Source of the DNA: Lysinibacillus xylanilyticus
GTDB lineage: Bacteria; Bacillota; Bacilli; Bacillales_A; Planococcaceae
Length of the DNA stretch: 64,000 nt
Assembly: GCF_001708185.1 (NCBI RefSeq)
Contig: NZ_MDDN01000012.1
Coordinates: forward strand, 57,112 to 121,111
Direction of reading: 5' to 3'
A program made the position numbers and the translations under genes. Below the pieces are notes generated by a model. That model did not search any database. It saw only the letters and a program-made list of their open reading frames with translations, and was not told where the DNA came from. This document shows positions 45,104-54,471 of the stretch, one piece after another; position 1 is the first letter of the stretch; every line of letters begins with the position of its first letter.

Positions 45104-45151
45104 AGAAGGATCTCGTCAGTTACTTCTCTTTTTTTGGAACAATATAATTAC

Positions 45152-45196
45152 TTGACTTTCAACACTTTATAAAATAAACTTACTTACATAAAGTAA
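45152..45196 (+). promoter_or_regulatory. Candidate promoter and operator of the catE-like gene
   Basis: TTGACT at 45152-45157, 17-bp spacer, TAAACT at 45175-45180. The dyad TTAC-ATAAA-GTAA at 45184-45196 covers the expected start site. catDE of B. subtilis is repressed by CatR/YodB, which bind dyads; whether this is such an operator is inference. Confidence 0.45.
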
Positions 45197-45237
45197 CTTA
45201 ATAATTAAATACAACTTATATTTGGAGGTAATCTACT

Positions 45238-46083
45238 ATGCATTTTCATGAAAAACCTAACACATATGTTACAAATGTTGAAATTAAAGTGAGTGATTTA
45301 CAACGTTCATTAACTTATTATCAGAAGGTAATTGGCTTTAAAGTTTTACATCAGGAATCTCATAAAGCAACTTTAACAGCAGATGGCAAAACGGCTTTAC
45401 TAACAATCGTCCAACCCGAAACAGTGGAAGAAAAAACGAGCTTAACAACTGGACTCTATCACTTTGCAATTTTATTGCCTACTCGTCGTGATTTAGCCAA
45501 TATCATTTCTCATTTCCATAACAACGGCGTGTACTTCGGAGCATCCGACCATGATGTAAGTGAAGCATTATATTTAAATGATCCTGATAAAAACGGCATC
45601 GAGGTTTATGTTGATCGCCCTGAAAGTGAATGGACTTGGCATTTCGACCAAGTTCATATGGTTACTGAACCTCTTAAAATTTACTCTATATTAGAGGAAG
45701 GTGATGGTAGATGGAATGGTCTGCCTACTAATACGGTTATGGGGCATATTCATTTATCAGTATCTAATTTAGCTGCCGCAGAGGAATTTTATACAAAGGG
45801 ATTAGGATTTGAGGTTGTCACTCGCTACGGTGCACAAGCATTATTTATCTCAACTGGCCGCTATCACCATCATATCGGTTTAAACACTTGGCACTCTGAA
45901 AACGCATCAAAGCTTGGTGAAAATATGGTTGGCTTAAAAACATTTTCACTGCGTCTAGACAATGAAGAACAAGCAGCAACAATGAAAGAAAATCTTCGTG
46001 CAATTGGTGCACCGGTTACTAATATAGATGGAGGATTCCCAACAGAGGATCCAGCAGGTAATGTTGTTTTATTGAAATTTTAA
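45238..46083 (+). CDS. catE: VOC-family extradiol dioxygenase (CatE-like)
   Basis: 281 residues. Two VOC (glyoxalase/dioxygenase) modules: NVEIKVSDLQRSLTYYQKVIGF at about 11-32 and HIHLSVSNLAAAEEFYTKGLGF at about 163-184, with metal-ligand candidates H164, H215/H216 (YHHHIGLNTWH) and E271 region. This matches CatE, the catechol 2,3-dioxygenase of B. subtilis that detoxifies catechols. No catD neighbour is present. A dyad lies at the promoter. Confidence 0.8.
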   Translation: MHFHEKPNTYVTNVEIKVSDLQRSLTYYQKVIGFKVLHQESHKATLTADGKTALLTIVQPETVEEKTSLTTGLYHFAILLPTRRDLANIISHFHNNGVYFGASDHDVSEALYLNDPDKNGIEVYVDRPESEWTWHFDQVHMVTEPLKIYSILEEGDGRWNGLPTNTVMGHIHLSVSNLAAAEEFYTKGLGFEVVTRYGAQALFISTGRYHHHIGLNTWHSENASKLGENMVGLKTFSLRLDNEEQAATMKENLRAIGAPVTNIDGGFPTEDPAGNVVLLKF

Positions 46084-46100
46084 AAGTGGTGCGGGTCTTT

Positions 46101-46650
46101 CCGTCAGTCAGTTTGAGGATTGTATCCGTCGCTTGACGTGCTTTCCGTCGCTTGCGGAGTTCTTTCCGTCACTTGATGGGTTCTTTCCGTCGCTTGACGG
46201 GTTTCCTTCCGTCGCTTGACGGGTTCTTTCCGTTGCTTGACGGGTTTCCGTCGCTTGCGGAGTTCTTTCCGTCGCTTGCGGAGTTCTTTCCGTCACTTGC
46301 GATGTTCTTTCCGTCGCTTGACGGGCTTTCCGTCACTTGCGATGTTCTTTCCGTCACTTGCGAAGTTCTTTCCGTCGCTTGACGGGCTTTCCGTCGCTTG
46401 ACGGGCTTTCCGTCGCTTGCGATGTTCTTTCCGCCGCTTGACGGGCTTTCCGTCGCTTGCGGAGTTCTTTCCGTCACTTGCGATGTTCTTTCCGTCACTT
46501 GCGATGTTCTTTCCGTCGCTTGACGGGTTCTTTCTGTCGCTTGCGGAGTTCTTTCCGTCGCTTGACGTGCTTTCCGTCGCTTGACGGGCTTTCCGTCACT
46601 TGACGGGTTCTTTCCGTCGCTTGCGATGTTCTTTCCGTCGCATGTAGAAA
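46101..46650. repeat. Tandem array 5 (about 26 units of 21 or 19 bp)
   Basis: Units start CCGTCGCTTG or CCGTCACTTG. Two classes occur: 21 bp ending CGGAGTTCTTT, CGATGTTCTTT or ACGGGTTCTTT, and 19 bp ending ACGGGCTTT; single units of 18 and 22 bp also exist. It lies between convergent catE and trmL. The core CCGTCGCTT recurs in arrays 4 and 6. Confidence 0.95.
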
Positions 46651-46672
46651 TAAAATTTAAAAATTTCACATC

Positions 46673-46722
46673 AGAAAAGCGCGAGAAATCAATGTTTCTA
46701 AATTGATTTCCCGCGCTTTTGA
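46673..46722 (-). terminator. Terminator of trmL
   Basis: AAAAGCGCGAGAAATCAA pairs with TTGATTTCCCGCGCTTTT; symmetric. Confidence 0.85.
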
Positions 46723-46752
46723 GGTTTTGACCAGTTATGTCTCAGCCTCTTT

Positions 46753-47226
46753 TTAATTTAACCCTGGGTATCCCTGTTGACGCAACGCTTCATAAATAAC
46801 AATTGCTGCTGTATTCGATAAATTAAGTGAACGTACATGGTCACTCTGTGGAATGCGTAAGCACATTTCTCGACGCTCATACGCAAAATCCTTTGGCAGG
46901 CCAGTCGTTTCTTTTCCAAACATAAAGTAAATATCACGATCTTTATCACTAAAATCATGTGTCGTAAATGGCTCTTCACTATATGTCTCAATTAAATAAA
47001 CGTCGCCATTTTTTGATGCCTCTAAAAAATCTTCTAGTGAATCATGATACACGACATTAACACTATGCCAATAATCCAAGCCCGCACGCTTTAGCATTTT
47101 ATCGTCTGTAGAAAAGCCTAGAGGGCGGATTAAATGTAATGAGGTATTTGTTCCAGCACATGTGCGTGCAATATTTCCTGTATTCGCTGGAATTTCTGGT
47201 TGATATAAAACGATATGCAATGGCAT
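46753..47226 (-). CDS. trmL: tRNA (cytidine/uridine-34 2'-O)-methyltransferase TrmL (CspR)
   Basis: 157 residues, SPOUT fold. NTGNIARTCAGT near the N-terminus, MFGKETTGLP in the trefoil knot and RIPQSDHVRSLNLSNTAAI at the SAM site are diagnostic. TrmL methylates the wobble ribose of certain leucine tRNAs. It follows queG by 14 bp on the same strand; both act on tRNA position 34. Confidence 0.93.
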   Translation of the reverse strand: MPLHIVLYQPEIPANTGNIARTCAGTNTSLHLIRPLGFSTDDKMLKRAGLDYWHSVNVVYHDSLEDFLEASKNGDVYLIETYSEEPFTTHDFSDKDRDIYFMFGKETTGLPKDFAYERREMCLRIPQSDHVRSLNLSNTAAIVIYEALRQQGYPGLN

Positions 47227-47240
47227 AACGATACACTTCC

Positions 47241-48371
47241 TTAACTGAAAAATTGTAAACCTTTGTTAATCTCAACGAGTACTTCCTCGTCTTGTTCTTT
47301 TACTTTTGCTTCAAGTAATGCAGATTGTGCCTGCTCCCCGCCGATTTTACCTAAAGCCCACGCTGCCGTTCCTCGAATAACAGGTCGTTCGTCCTTTTTA
47401 AGAAGTGCTACTAAATCTGGTACAGCCGCTTCCTCTTTAAAATGTGCAAGTGCCAAAATAGCATTGCGTTGAATAGGCTTCTTCCCCCGCCATGAACCTG
47501 AGACATGTCCAAACTTTTCTTTAAAGTCACGATTTGAAATCGTTAAAAGTGGCACTAGTAGTGGCTTTGCTAGCTCTGGATCAGGCTTAAATTCCTCGTG
47601 TATCCAGTTAATCTTTCCTTTATTTTTTGGACATACGGTCTGGCACGTATCACAGCCATACAAACGATTACCAATATGACTACGAAACTCATCAGGCAAT
47701 GTTCCTTTCGTTTGCGTTAAAAAGGCTATACAACGTTGAGAATTTAGCTGTCCCCCTTCGATTAACGCACCTGTTGGACAAACATCTAAACATAAACGGC
47801 AATCTCCACATTCATCCTCCATAGGCTTATCAGGTGCGAAGGGTATATTCGTAATAAGCTCTCCCAAATAGACATAGGAACCAAACTCAGGCGTAATAAT
47901 CGAGCAGTTTTTCCCGCCCCAGCCTATTCCTGCGCGTTCCGCTACTGCCCTATCCACAAGTGCACCTGTATCCACCATTGATTCAATGCGTACACCTTCT
48001 ATTCGCGCTTCAAGCCAAGCAGATAATAATTTTAGTCGCTCACGTAATGCTGTATGATAATCGACACCCCATGAAGCGCGGCAAAAAATCCCACGCCTTG
48101 CTCCCTTCTTGCCAACAGGTGCATTTTGCATACGCGACGGATAGGCTACAGCTATCGCCACAATACTTTCTGCTCCCTCCAACAATTGTAGGGGTTCGGT
48201 ACGTTTTTCAATATCGCTTTCTTCAAAGCCCGACTGATAGCCAAGCTCTTGTTGGCGGCGCAGTCGATTTTTTAATTCTGTAAATGGAGCTGCTGTTGTA
48301 AAGCCAATTTTATCTACACCAATGGACATTGCATACGCCACAAATTCACGTTGTAGGTCATGTATGTTCAT
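47241..48371 (-). CDS. queG: Epoxyqueuosine reductase QueG
   Basis: 376 residues. Two 4Fe-4S motifs, CGDCRLCLDVCPTGAL (about 184-199) and CDTCQTVCPKNKG (about 234-246), follow the cobalamin-binding N-terminal domain, and C-terminal HEAT repeats (VPDLVALLKKDERPVIRGTA in part) end the protein. QueG performs the last step of queuosine synthesis on tRNA. It heads a two-gene operon with trmL, as in other bacilli. Confidence 0.93.
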   Translation of the reverse strand: MNIHDLQREFVAYAMSIGVDKIGFTTAAPFTELKNRLRRQQELGYQSGFEESDIEKRTEPLQLLEGAESIVAIAVAYPSRMQNAPVGKKGARRGIFCRASWGVDYHTALRERLKLLSAWLEARIEGVRIESMVDTGALVDRAVAERAGIGWGGKNCSIITPEFGSYVYLGELITNIPFAPDKPMEDECGDCRLCLDVCPTGALIEGGQLNSQRCIAFLTQTKGTLPDEFRSHIGNRLYGCDTCQTVCPKNKGKINWIHEEFKPDPELAKPLLVPLLTISNRDFKEKFGHVSGSWRGKKPIQRNAILALAHFKEEAAVPDLVALLKKDERPVIRGTAAWALGKIGGEQAQSALLEAKVKEQDEEVLVEINKGLQFFS

Positions 48372-48430
48372 TTTATTTCCAACTCCTTACATGGTACAAT
48401 AATTGAAATAAACAAAGTAGGTGATGTTTT

Positions 48431-49120
48431 ATGGAAATTTCAATTAATCAATCTCTATTGACACAACATCCCGAGCTAAAAATCGGCATTATTCATTATA
48501 CCAAAATTGTCGTTGCAGAATCGCCTCAAATGATTAAAGGCCGCATGCAATTGTATCAGGAAAATCTCTATTTAGAAATGCAAGATAATCCTGTAACACA
48601 ACGTGACGGTATCGCAGAATGGCGACAATTATGGAAAAAACTTGGCGCTGATCCTAATCGTTATCGTCACTCAGCAGAAAGCTTAATGCGCAGAATTAGT
48701 AAGCAAAATTATTTAACACCGCTTCACTCTGGTGTTGATTTAAATAACTTCTTCTCCTTGCAATATGAAATTCCGGTAGGCTTATATGATACAGCTAAAC
48801 TAAAAGGGAATATAGACATTGCACTTGGCAACGAGGAAACTGGCTATGAGGGCTTAAATGGGCGTTTTAATTCATTAAAAAATATCCTCTATAGCGGTGA
48901 TGCTGAAGGAGCATTTGGGTCACCATTTGTCGATTCTAAACGTACGTCTGTTTCAGAAGAAACGACTGAGGCTCTACATATTTTCTACCTTCGCCCATCA
49001 CTGTCAGAAGAAAATGCGGAAGAACTTCTTGCATCTGCTGGCAAAATGTTTAACCAAATTCATGGCGGCGATTATAAAATAGCCTTATTATCAAACGCAG
49101 CATCATCTACTACATTGTAA
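48431..49120 (+). CDS. B3/B4 tRNA-binding domain protein
   Basis: 229 residues of a stand-alone B3/4 domain as found in phenylalanyl-tRNA synthetase beta. Typical features are WRQLWKKLGADPNRYRHSAESLMRRI, VDLNNFFSLQYEIPVGLYD and GAFGSPFVDSKRTSVSEET. Such proteins are thought to edit mischarged tRNA or bind tRNA, but the role is not established. It is followed at 14 bp by another small gene. Confidence 0.82.
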   Translation: MEISINQSLLTQHPELKIGIIHYTKIVVAESPQMIKGRMQLYQENLYLEMQDNPVTQRDGIAEWRQLWKKLGADPNRYRHSAESLMRRISKQNYLTPLHSGVDLNNFFSLQYEIPVGLYDTAKLKGNIDIALGNEETGYEGLNGRFNSLKNILYSGDAEGAFGSPFVDSKRTSVSEETTEALHIFYLRPSLSEENAEELLASAGKMFNQIHGGDYKIALLSNAASSTTL

Positions 49121-49134
49121 AAGGACGTGTTTTC

Positions 49135-49644
49135 ATGATTAATCTTGCAGAAGCCGTTAAGCTAAAAAGTATTTTATCAAAAAAAGTTCAGGAGCTTGTT
49201 AGCGAATTACATCGTAGCGCTTTCGTAACTATTGAAAAAGGACAAGCACCCAAAACAAGTAATCGTGCAATGAACGTAATTGAAGCTGAATTAGCTCAAG
49301 TACGTCTCGATGTTCGTACATTGGATCGTTTAGTATATGAAGCAAATATAAAAAACTCAGTAGACTTTAAAGGCGGAAAACTAGCTTTAGTTGAAGCGAT
49401 TGAGCTCGCAACTCAACTTCGTGCAGATGCCGAACTTTGCAAACATTTTAGTATGCACGAAAAAGAGAGTGTACGCATGGGTTATGGTGAAAATACAATG
49501 CTTTATGAAATTGCTATGTATGAACCAGATGAGTACCGTGAACGTGCGATTACACTTGAAAAAGATGCACATAAATTATCGAATCTTATCAATGCAAAGA
49601 ATTATAGTGTTGAAATCAATTTCGATGATTCACGTTACTTCTAA
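49135..49644 (+). CDS. Hypothetical helical protein (possible DIP1984-like)
   Basis: 169 residues, mostly helical: INLAEAVKLKSILSKKVQEL, IEAELAQVRLDVRTLDRLVY and ALVEAIELATQLRADAELC. It resembles the DIP1984 family (LAEAL..R-L..LI..N pattern, then a TL-E-I-R segment), but the match is weak and from memory. Probably cotranscribed with the B3/B4 gene upstream; ribosome site AAAAGGACG. Confidence 0.6.
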   Translation: MINLAEAVKLKSILSKKVQELVSELHRSAFVTIEKGQAPKTSNRAMNVIEAELAQVRLDVRTLDRLVYEANIKNSVDFKGGKLALVEAIELATQLRADAELCKHFSMHEKESVRMGYGENTMLYEIAMYEPDEYRERAITLEKDAHKLSNLINAKNYSVEINFDDSRYF

Positions 49645-49666
49645 TCAGGTCGTAAAATACTGCAAT

Positions 49667-49745
49667 AAAAAAGCATCCTTTTTGAACTGTACCCCAATTG
49701 TGTTTAACAATTGGGGATGTAGCTCATTTAGTGATGCTTTTTGTA
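49667..49745 (+). terminator. Bidirectional nested hairpin terminator
   Basis: Outer stem AAAAAGCATC with GATGCTTTTT, inner stem CCCCAATTG with CAATTGGGG. Serves the plus gene and probably the convergent lipoprotein gene. Confidence 0.8.
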
Positions 49746-50378
49746 TTACTTTGTTAAATCATAATTAAATTCAAATTTTCCTGAATCGATATCAGTAAAT
49801 AGACTAGTTACCTTATAATTAGAATCCGTATATGAATGAGTGCTTTTCTTCTGCTCAGCTAAATTAATTGATTCACTGAATTTATCTAAATCTAATCCTA
49901 GTACTTGAGTAACTAATACAGCAGAAGTTATTCCTTCCTCCCATTGATTTCCCTCTTCGCTTCTTTCTTTTGCTGGAAGTCCTTCTACAGAAACATTATA
50001 GCCAATTATTTTTTTATCCTTATTATATTTAGCAACTAATTTGTAATGGCCTTCATATTTTTTAAAATCAGCATCAAATAGGATTTGTGAGAAAATATCT
50101 TTCTCTTTATTTAGTTCACTAGTTATTGGTTCTGTAATCTTCACTAATTCTACTTCTTGAACCTGTTTAAATGCATCAACGCTAGCATTGTATTCTTTAG
50201 CAAACTTTTCAACTGTAGCTTTTGTTTCAGAATCAACTTCTTCAAATTTTACAGAAACGACTTTCTCTTCCTTTACGACCTCTTCTTTTTTTACATTTTC
50301 TTCTTTTTTCTTCTCTGTTCCTTCTCCAGAACATCCAACTAGCATAACGGCTAGTAGTAATAATAAAACTTTCTTCAT
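49746..50378 (-). CDS. Lipoprotein, unknown
   Basis: 210 residues from ATG 50378; an earlier ATG at 50402 overlaps the ribosome site GGAGGG. The lipobox is LVGC at about residue 16, followed by a highly charged K/E linker (residues about 20-45) and a folded part with IFSQILFDADFKKYEGHYKLVAKYN and GYNVSVEG. Extracellular, membrane-anchored. Family not recognised. Confidence 0.7.
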   Translation of the reverse strand: MKKVLLLLLAVMLVGCSGEGTEKKKEENVKKEEVVKEEKVVSVKFEEVDSETKATVEKFAKEYNASVDAFKQVQEVELVKITEPITSELNKEKDIFSQILFDADFKKYEGHYKLVAKYNKDKKIIGYNVSVEGLPAKERSEEGNQWEEGITSAVLVTQVLGLDLDKFSESINLAEQKKSTHSYTDSNYKVTSLFTDIDSGKFEFNYDLTK

Positions 50379-50799
50379 TACCTTAATTCCCTCCAAATGC
50401 ATATCCTTTATAATTGTACGTTATTAGATTTAACGAAACAGAATTATAGCGCGAAAATCCCTAAATTAACATTTCGTATAACCTTATTACAATTCTTACA
50501 AATTAAGGTGTTTATTACTACCATAATCATTCGTCATTTTATAAAATTAAGGGATTTATGTTGCTTATTGAACTAACTAACACTGGTATTTTTTAAAAGT
50601 CCAAATGCTATTATAATTAAATTAGCATTTATATGCTATCGAAGTAATACAAAAAAATTACTTTTACAAATAGACAAAAACCCCCCATCATTAACAGCAT
50701 CTCCAATCATTAGTTAGTGTCAAACAATTGAGGTGTAGTTCATCACGAAGAGGTCTCTATAGGATTTATTCAATTAAAGCTCCTGTTTTAGTTTATAAT
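50379..50799. other. Intergenic region, no gene seen
   Basis: About 420 bp of A/T-rich DNA upstream of the lipoprotein gene. CAAACAATTGAGGTGTAGTT at about 50722 resembles the inner loop side of the terminator at 49690. Otherwise no frame with a ribosome site. Confidence 0.5.
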
Positions 50800-51138
50800 T
50801 TAAGTTTCGCTTGGCGGAATTATTCCCCAAACAAGTAGAACAAAGAATACTAATCCAATTAAAAAGAAGATAAATGAAGCAGTAAATACTGGACCTATTG
50901 TATAAGTGAAGCGTTCTCTTTTCTGAATAATACCTGTTCTCCCACTAACTTGTGAAGCAAATAACCTAGACATTGCTCCACCACTACTTGAAAAGTAAAA
51001 CGTTCCTCCAGCAAAAGCCATACCAGTAAAAAACATTACTTCGATGAATCTTACAGAGAAAAATGAGGCAATAAAATACGTAATAATAACTTCTAGAATA
51101 AATGTCACTATCATCACAGTTATATTTTTCCTACTCAT
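50800..51138 (-). CDS. Small membrane protein, unknown
   Basis: 112 residues with three membrane spans (about 6-26, 30-48 and 82-105) and a polar loop SGGAMSRLFASQVSGRTGIIQ. GGAGGG precedes the ATG. It somewhat resembles DUF3899-type proteins, unverified. No partner gene nearby. Confidence 0.6.
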   Translation of the reverse strand: MSRKNITVMIVTFILEVIITYFIASFFSVRFIEVMFFTGMAFAGGTFYFSSSGGAMSRLFASQVSGRTGIIQKRERFTYTIGPVFTASFIFFLIGLVFFVLLVWGIIPPSET

Positions 51139-51591
51139 ATAATCCCTCCTACTCTTCAGATTTAATGTTCCTTACTATGTATACGATCGAGTTGAATCAA
51201 AGTTCCATCTTTTACTAAATTAGCCAGTTCTTTTTTGAAATTTCCAGCAAATATTTTGCTAGTCGTTTAAATTCAAGATTTGCTTTTGCTGAAATTTTAA
51301 GGTGGGAGTCTTGTACTTGACGCTTTGCTTTCGGTACAGATAAATTATTGCCCGTTAATACGGGGTAAATGAAGGCTTTTCATATCACTTGAAACTGTAT
51401 ACAATAGATTTATGGGGTCGATGAGACTTCATATTGAATTGGATGTGCTGTTTTCAAAACTAGCTTTTGGTGCTAACTTAACTAAACCAATGACAAGTTA
51501 CCTGTTACTGTATGACCAATGACTAATAACCAACTATAAGCAATGGCCATACTCAAACAACTTACAATTATTTGAAAACGCCATCCAAATA

Positions 51592-51627
51592 GCTCTCTTA
51601 CATCTTGTGTGTAGGAGAGCTTTTTAA
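51592..51627 (+). terminator. Hairpin terminator, first of a similar pair
   Basis: AGCTCTCTTAC pairs with GTAGGAGAGCT, then TTTT. No obvious gene upstream on this strand. Confidence 0.6.
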
Positions 51628-51716
51628 AAGGTGCGGTAGAAAGACTAAATTTAAAATAAAATCAATTTATTAGACCATTGTTTATGGTATGAAAACCCCT
51701 AATAAAAGCATTCTTT

Positions 51717-51753
51717 AACTCTCTTCCACCTCATGTGAAGGAGAGTTTTTTCA
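51717..51753 (+). terminator. Hairpin terminator or attenuator before katX
   Basis: AACTCTCTTCCAC pairs with GTGAAGGAGAGTT, then TTTTTT; 60 bp before the catalase start. Confidence 0.65.
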
Positions 51754-51811
51754 TGTCTATTTGTTCACTAACATGTACACAATGGATATATGTAAAGAAA
51801 GGGGTTAAACA

Positions 51812-53399
51812 ATGACAAAACAACATGATTCAACAAACGAGCATGACATGACTTTGACAAATCGACAAGGGCACCCTATTACTAACAATCAGAATATACG
51901 AACTGTCAGTAATCGTGGACCTGCAACACTTGAAAACTATGATTTTATAGAGAAAATAAGTCACTTTGACCGTGAAAGAGTTCCTGAGCGTGTTGTACAT
52001 GCCCGAGGTGCAGGGGGCACATGGCTACTTTGAGACATACGGTGTTGTTGGGGATGAGCCTATTTCTAAGTATACAAGAGCAAAAGTATTTCAGGATAAG
52101 GGGAAGCAGACGCCAGTTTTTGTGCGCTTCTCAACAGTTATTCACGGCGGCCATTCACCGGAAACATTACGTGATCCACGAGGCTTTGCTGTAAAGTTCT
52201 ATACTGAGGATGGTAACTGGGATTTAGTCGGCAATAATTTAAAAACCTTCTTTATCCGTGATGCCATGAAATTCCCTGATATGATTCACGCTTTTAAGCC
52301 TGATCCCATTACAAATATTCAAGACGTCGAACGTTTTTTTGATTTCTGTGCAAGCTCTCCAGAAACCTTCCATATGGTGACATTCGTTTATTCGCCTTGG
52401 GGTATTCCAGCTAACTATCGAATGATGCAAGGTTCTGGTGTTAATACGTATAAATGGGTTAATAGTGAAGGTAAAGCGGTATTAGTAAAATACCATTGGG
52501 AGCCACTACAGGGCATTAAAAACTTAACACAAAAAGAAGCGGAAGAAATCCAAAAGAAAAACTTCAATCATGCCACACAGGATTTATACGACGCGATTAA
52601 AAACGGTGATTATCCTGAATGGGAATTAAACGTACAAATTATGGAGGATGGGCCACATCCCGAGCTCGATTTTGATCCACTAGATGATACGAAGCTTTGG
52701 CCTAATGATCAATTCCCATGGTATCCAGTTGGTAAGATGGTGTTAAATAAAAATCCAGAAGATTATTTTGCTGAGGTTGAACAGGCTGCTTTCGGTACAG
52801 GTGTGCTTGTGGACGGATTGGATTTCTCGGATGATAAAATGTTACAGGGTCGTACCTTCTCTTACTCTGATACACAGCGTCATCGTGTAGGTGCGAACTA
52901 TTTACAGCTTCCTATCAATGCTCCTAAAAAACGAGTAGCAACCAATCAAAACGGTGGTCAAATGATGTACAAGCGTGATTTGGCTCCAGGGCAAAATCCT
53001 CATATTAACTATGAGCCGTCGATGTTAAATGGTTTAAAGGAAGCTACTCAAACAGCTAAGGAATATACACCACTAGTGGAAGGCAATCTCGTTCGGGAAT
53101 CCATTGATCGTCAAAGTAATACGAAGCAAGCTGGAGAAACATATCGCAATTTTGAACAGTGGGAGCGAGATGAGTTGCTTGAAAATTTAATTCGTGATTT
53201 ATCAGTTTGTAATATAGCCATCCAAGAAGCAATGATTGCATTAGCGGAAGAAGCAGATGAAGAATACGGTCGTTTGTTAAAAGAAGGAGTACAAAAAGCC
53301 CGAAATGATTCATCTTCATCTAAGCCGCTTGGTAATATTGATGGTGATGAAGCCCCTAAAGAAGCTATAGATAAAGGCCATGGCGCAGAGCCGTATTAA
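51812..53399 (+). pseudogene. katX: Catalase, spore KatX-like, disrupted by one extra G
   Basis: The first 67 codons (51812-52012) and the rest (to 53399) are in different frames. They join at a run of five Gs (52013-52017): with four Gs the protein reads [15 protein letters not shown], the normal catalase sequence, giving about 528 residues. Catalase motifs are intact beyond: [34 protein letters not shown] in part, heme-ligand [14 protein letters not shown]. The N-terminus ([15 protein letters not shown]) and length match B. subtilis KatX, the catalase of germinating spores. The frameshift may be a sequencing error in a homopolymer, phase variation or a true loss. Confidence 0.88.
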
Positions 53400-53408
53400 T
53401 ATTCAAAA

Positions 53409-53449
53409 TAAAACGCTCAGCACAATATTACGTGCTGAGCGCTTCTTTT
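53409..53449 (+). terminator. Hairpin terminator between convergent genes
   Basis: CGCTCAGCAC pairs with GTGCTGAGCG, then CTTCTTTT. Confidence 0.9.
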
Positions 53450-54350
53450 AATGCACACCCGGCAGAATCTTCAGTACCTTTTCCTGTGCATCTAAAATTG
53501 CATCTACGCCTAATGGAATTGCAATATTCGTTGAATCATGGCCAATTTTAAAGCCAGCTACAACCGGAACTCCTAAATCCGTAAAATAATCCTTCATTAA
53601 AGCAAGTAATGCCGCTTCATCCGCTCCTGTTTGCGTAAAGGAACCAATAACAACACCGGCTAACTGCTCAAGCTTTCTCGCCTGCTTTAATTGCTGCAGC
53701 ATCGCATCGATAGTTGGAATAGTTTCTCCAAGCTCCTCAATCAATAAAATTCGACCTTCCGTACTAACTTCAAATTTTGTACCTAATGTGTTAAGGAGGC
53801 GACGTAAATTTCCACCAATAATCTCACCGCGAGCTACACCAGGTACAATCGTTGTTAATGGGGAAATATCCTCCGTATACTGTAATTCCATTGGAGAAAA
53901 TAGCTGTAAAAACATTTTCTTTGATAAATCATCTATTCTTCCCACAGACATAAGTAACGGTCCATGAAACGTCACTAAATTAGCATATTCGTTAATCGCG
54001 CAATGTAAATATGTAAGATCAGAAAAGCCCCAGAAGACTTTTGGATTTTCCTCAAGTAGTCCGTAGTCAATCTTTTCCGCAATGCGTGCAGAGCCATAGC
54101 CCCCCTTAACACAAAAAATTGCCTTCACCTCTGGATTTCTCACCATTTCATGAAAATCAGCTAGACGTTCTTCGTCGCTACCTGCTAGATAATCATGCTT
54201 TGCCTGAATGGTATCCCCAATTATATAGTTTAGCCCTAATTCTTCAAGAAAGGCTATAGCATCTCCTAGCTTTTCAGGCTGTGCTGGACTAGATAAAGCC
54301 ACAAGACCTACTGTGTCGCCCCTTTGTAAATGTGGTACGGTGCTTTTCAC
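53448..54350 (-). CDS. LD-carboxypeptidase (S66 family, LdcA/YkfA type)
   Basis: 300 residues. The serine nucleophile S110 lies in WGFSDLTYLH, the catalytic Glu in LLIEELGE (about 197-204) and the His in KIGHDSTNIAIPLG (about 266-280), a complete S66 triad. The N-terminus GDTVGLVALSSPA and the glycine-rich VKGGYGSARI are also typical. It cleaves L,D bonds of muropeptides during cell-wall recycling, in the cytoplasm. YkfA is the related B. subtilis protein. Confidence 0.88.
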   Translation of the reverse strand: MKSTVPHLQRGDTVGLVALSSPAQPEKLGDAIAFLEELGLNYIIGDTIQAKHDYLAGSDEERLADFHEMVRNPEVKAIFCVKGGYGSARIAEKIDYGLLEENPKVFWGFSDLTYLHCAINEYANLVTFHGPLLMSVGRIDDLSKKMFLQLFSPMELQYTEDISPLTTIVPGVARGEIIGGNLRRLLNTLGTKFEVSTEGRILLIEELGETIPTIDAMLQQLKQARKLEQLAGVVIGSFTQTGADEAALLALMKDYFTDLGVPVVAGFKIGHDSTNIAIPLGVDAILDAQEKVLKILPGVH

Positions 54351-54471
54351 CTTAACCCCTCCTATAAGTTTTTCTTATTCTAGCATATAGAAACTATTGT
54401 AGCATTGATTAATGGCGAAGCTAATATCTATGACAGCTAAATTCCTGGGTGAATGCTCCTTCTTTGGCGGG

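Larger units (their letters stand above)
51139..51811. other. 673-bp region with two terminator-like hairpins and decayed repeats
   Basis: Near 51300 is a trace of element A (GACGCTTTGCTTTCG then CAGATAAATTATTG). Hairpins AGCTCTCTTAC..GTAGGAGAGCT (51592-51622) and AACTCTCTTCCAC..GTGAAGGAGAGTT (51717-51747), each followed by T runs, are similar to each other. No complete gene; a lost gene between the hairpins is possible. Confidence 0.55.

Noticed and set aside
46152..46669. Long frames in array 5 (up to 166 codons)
   Set aside because: Repeat translation without start signals; unit length varies by 2 bp, which would shift the frame.
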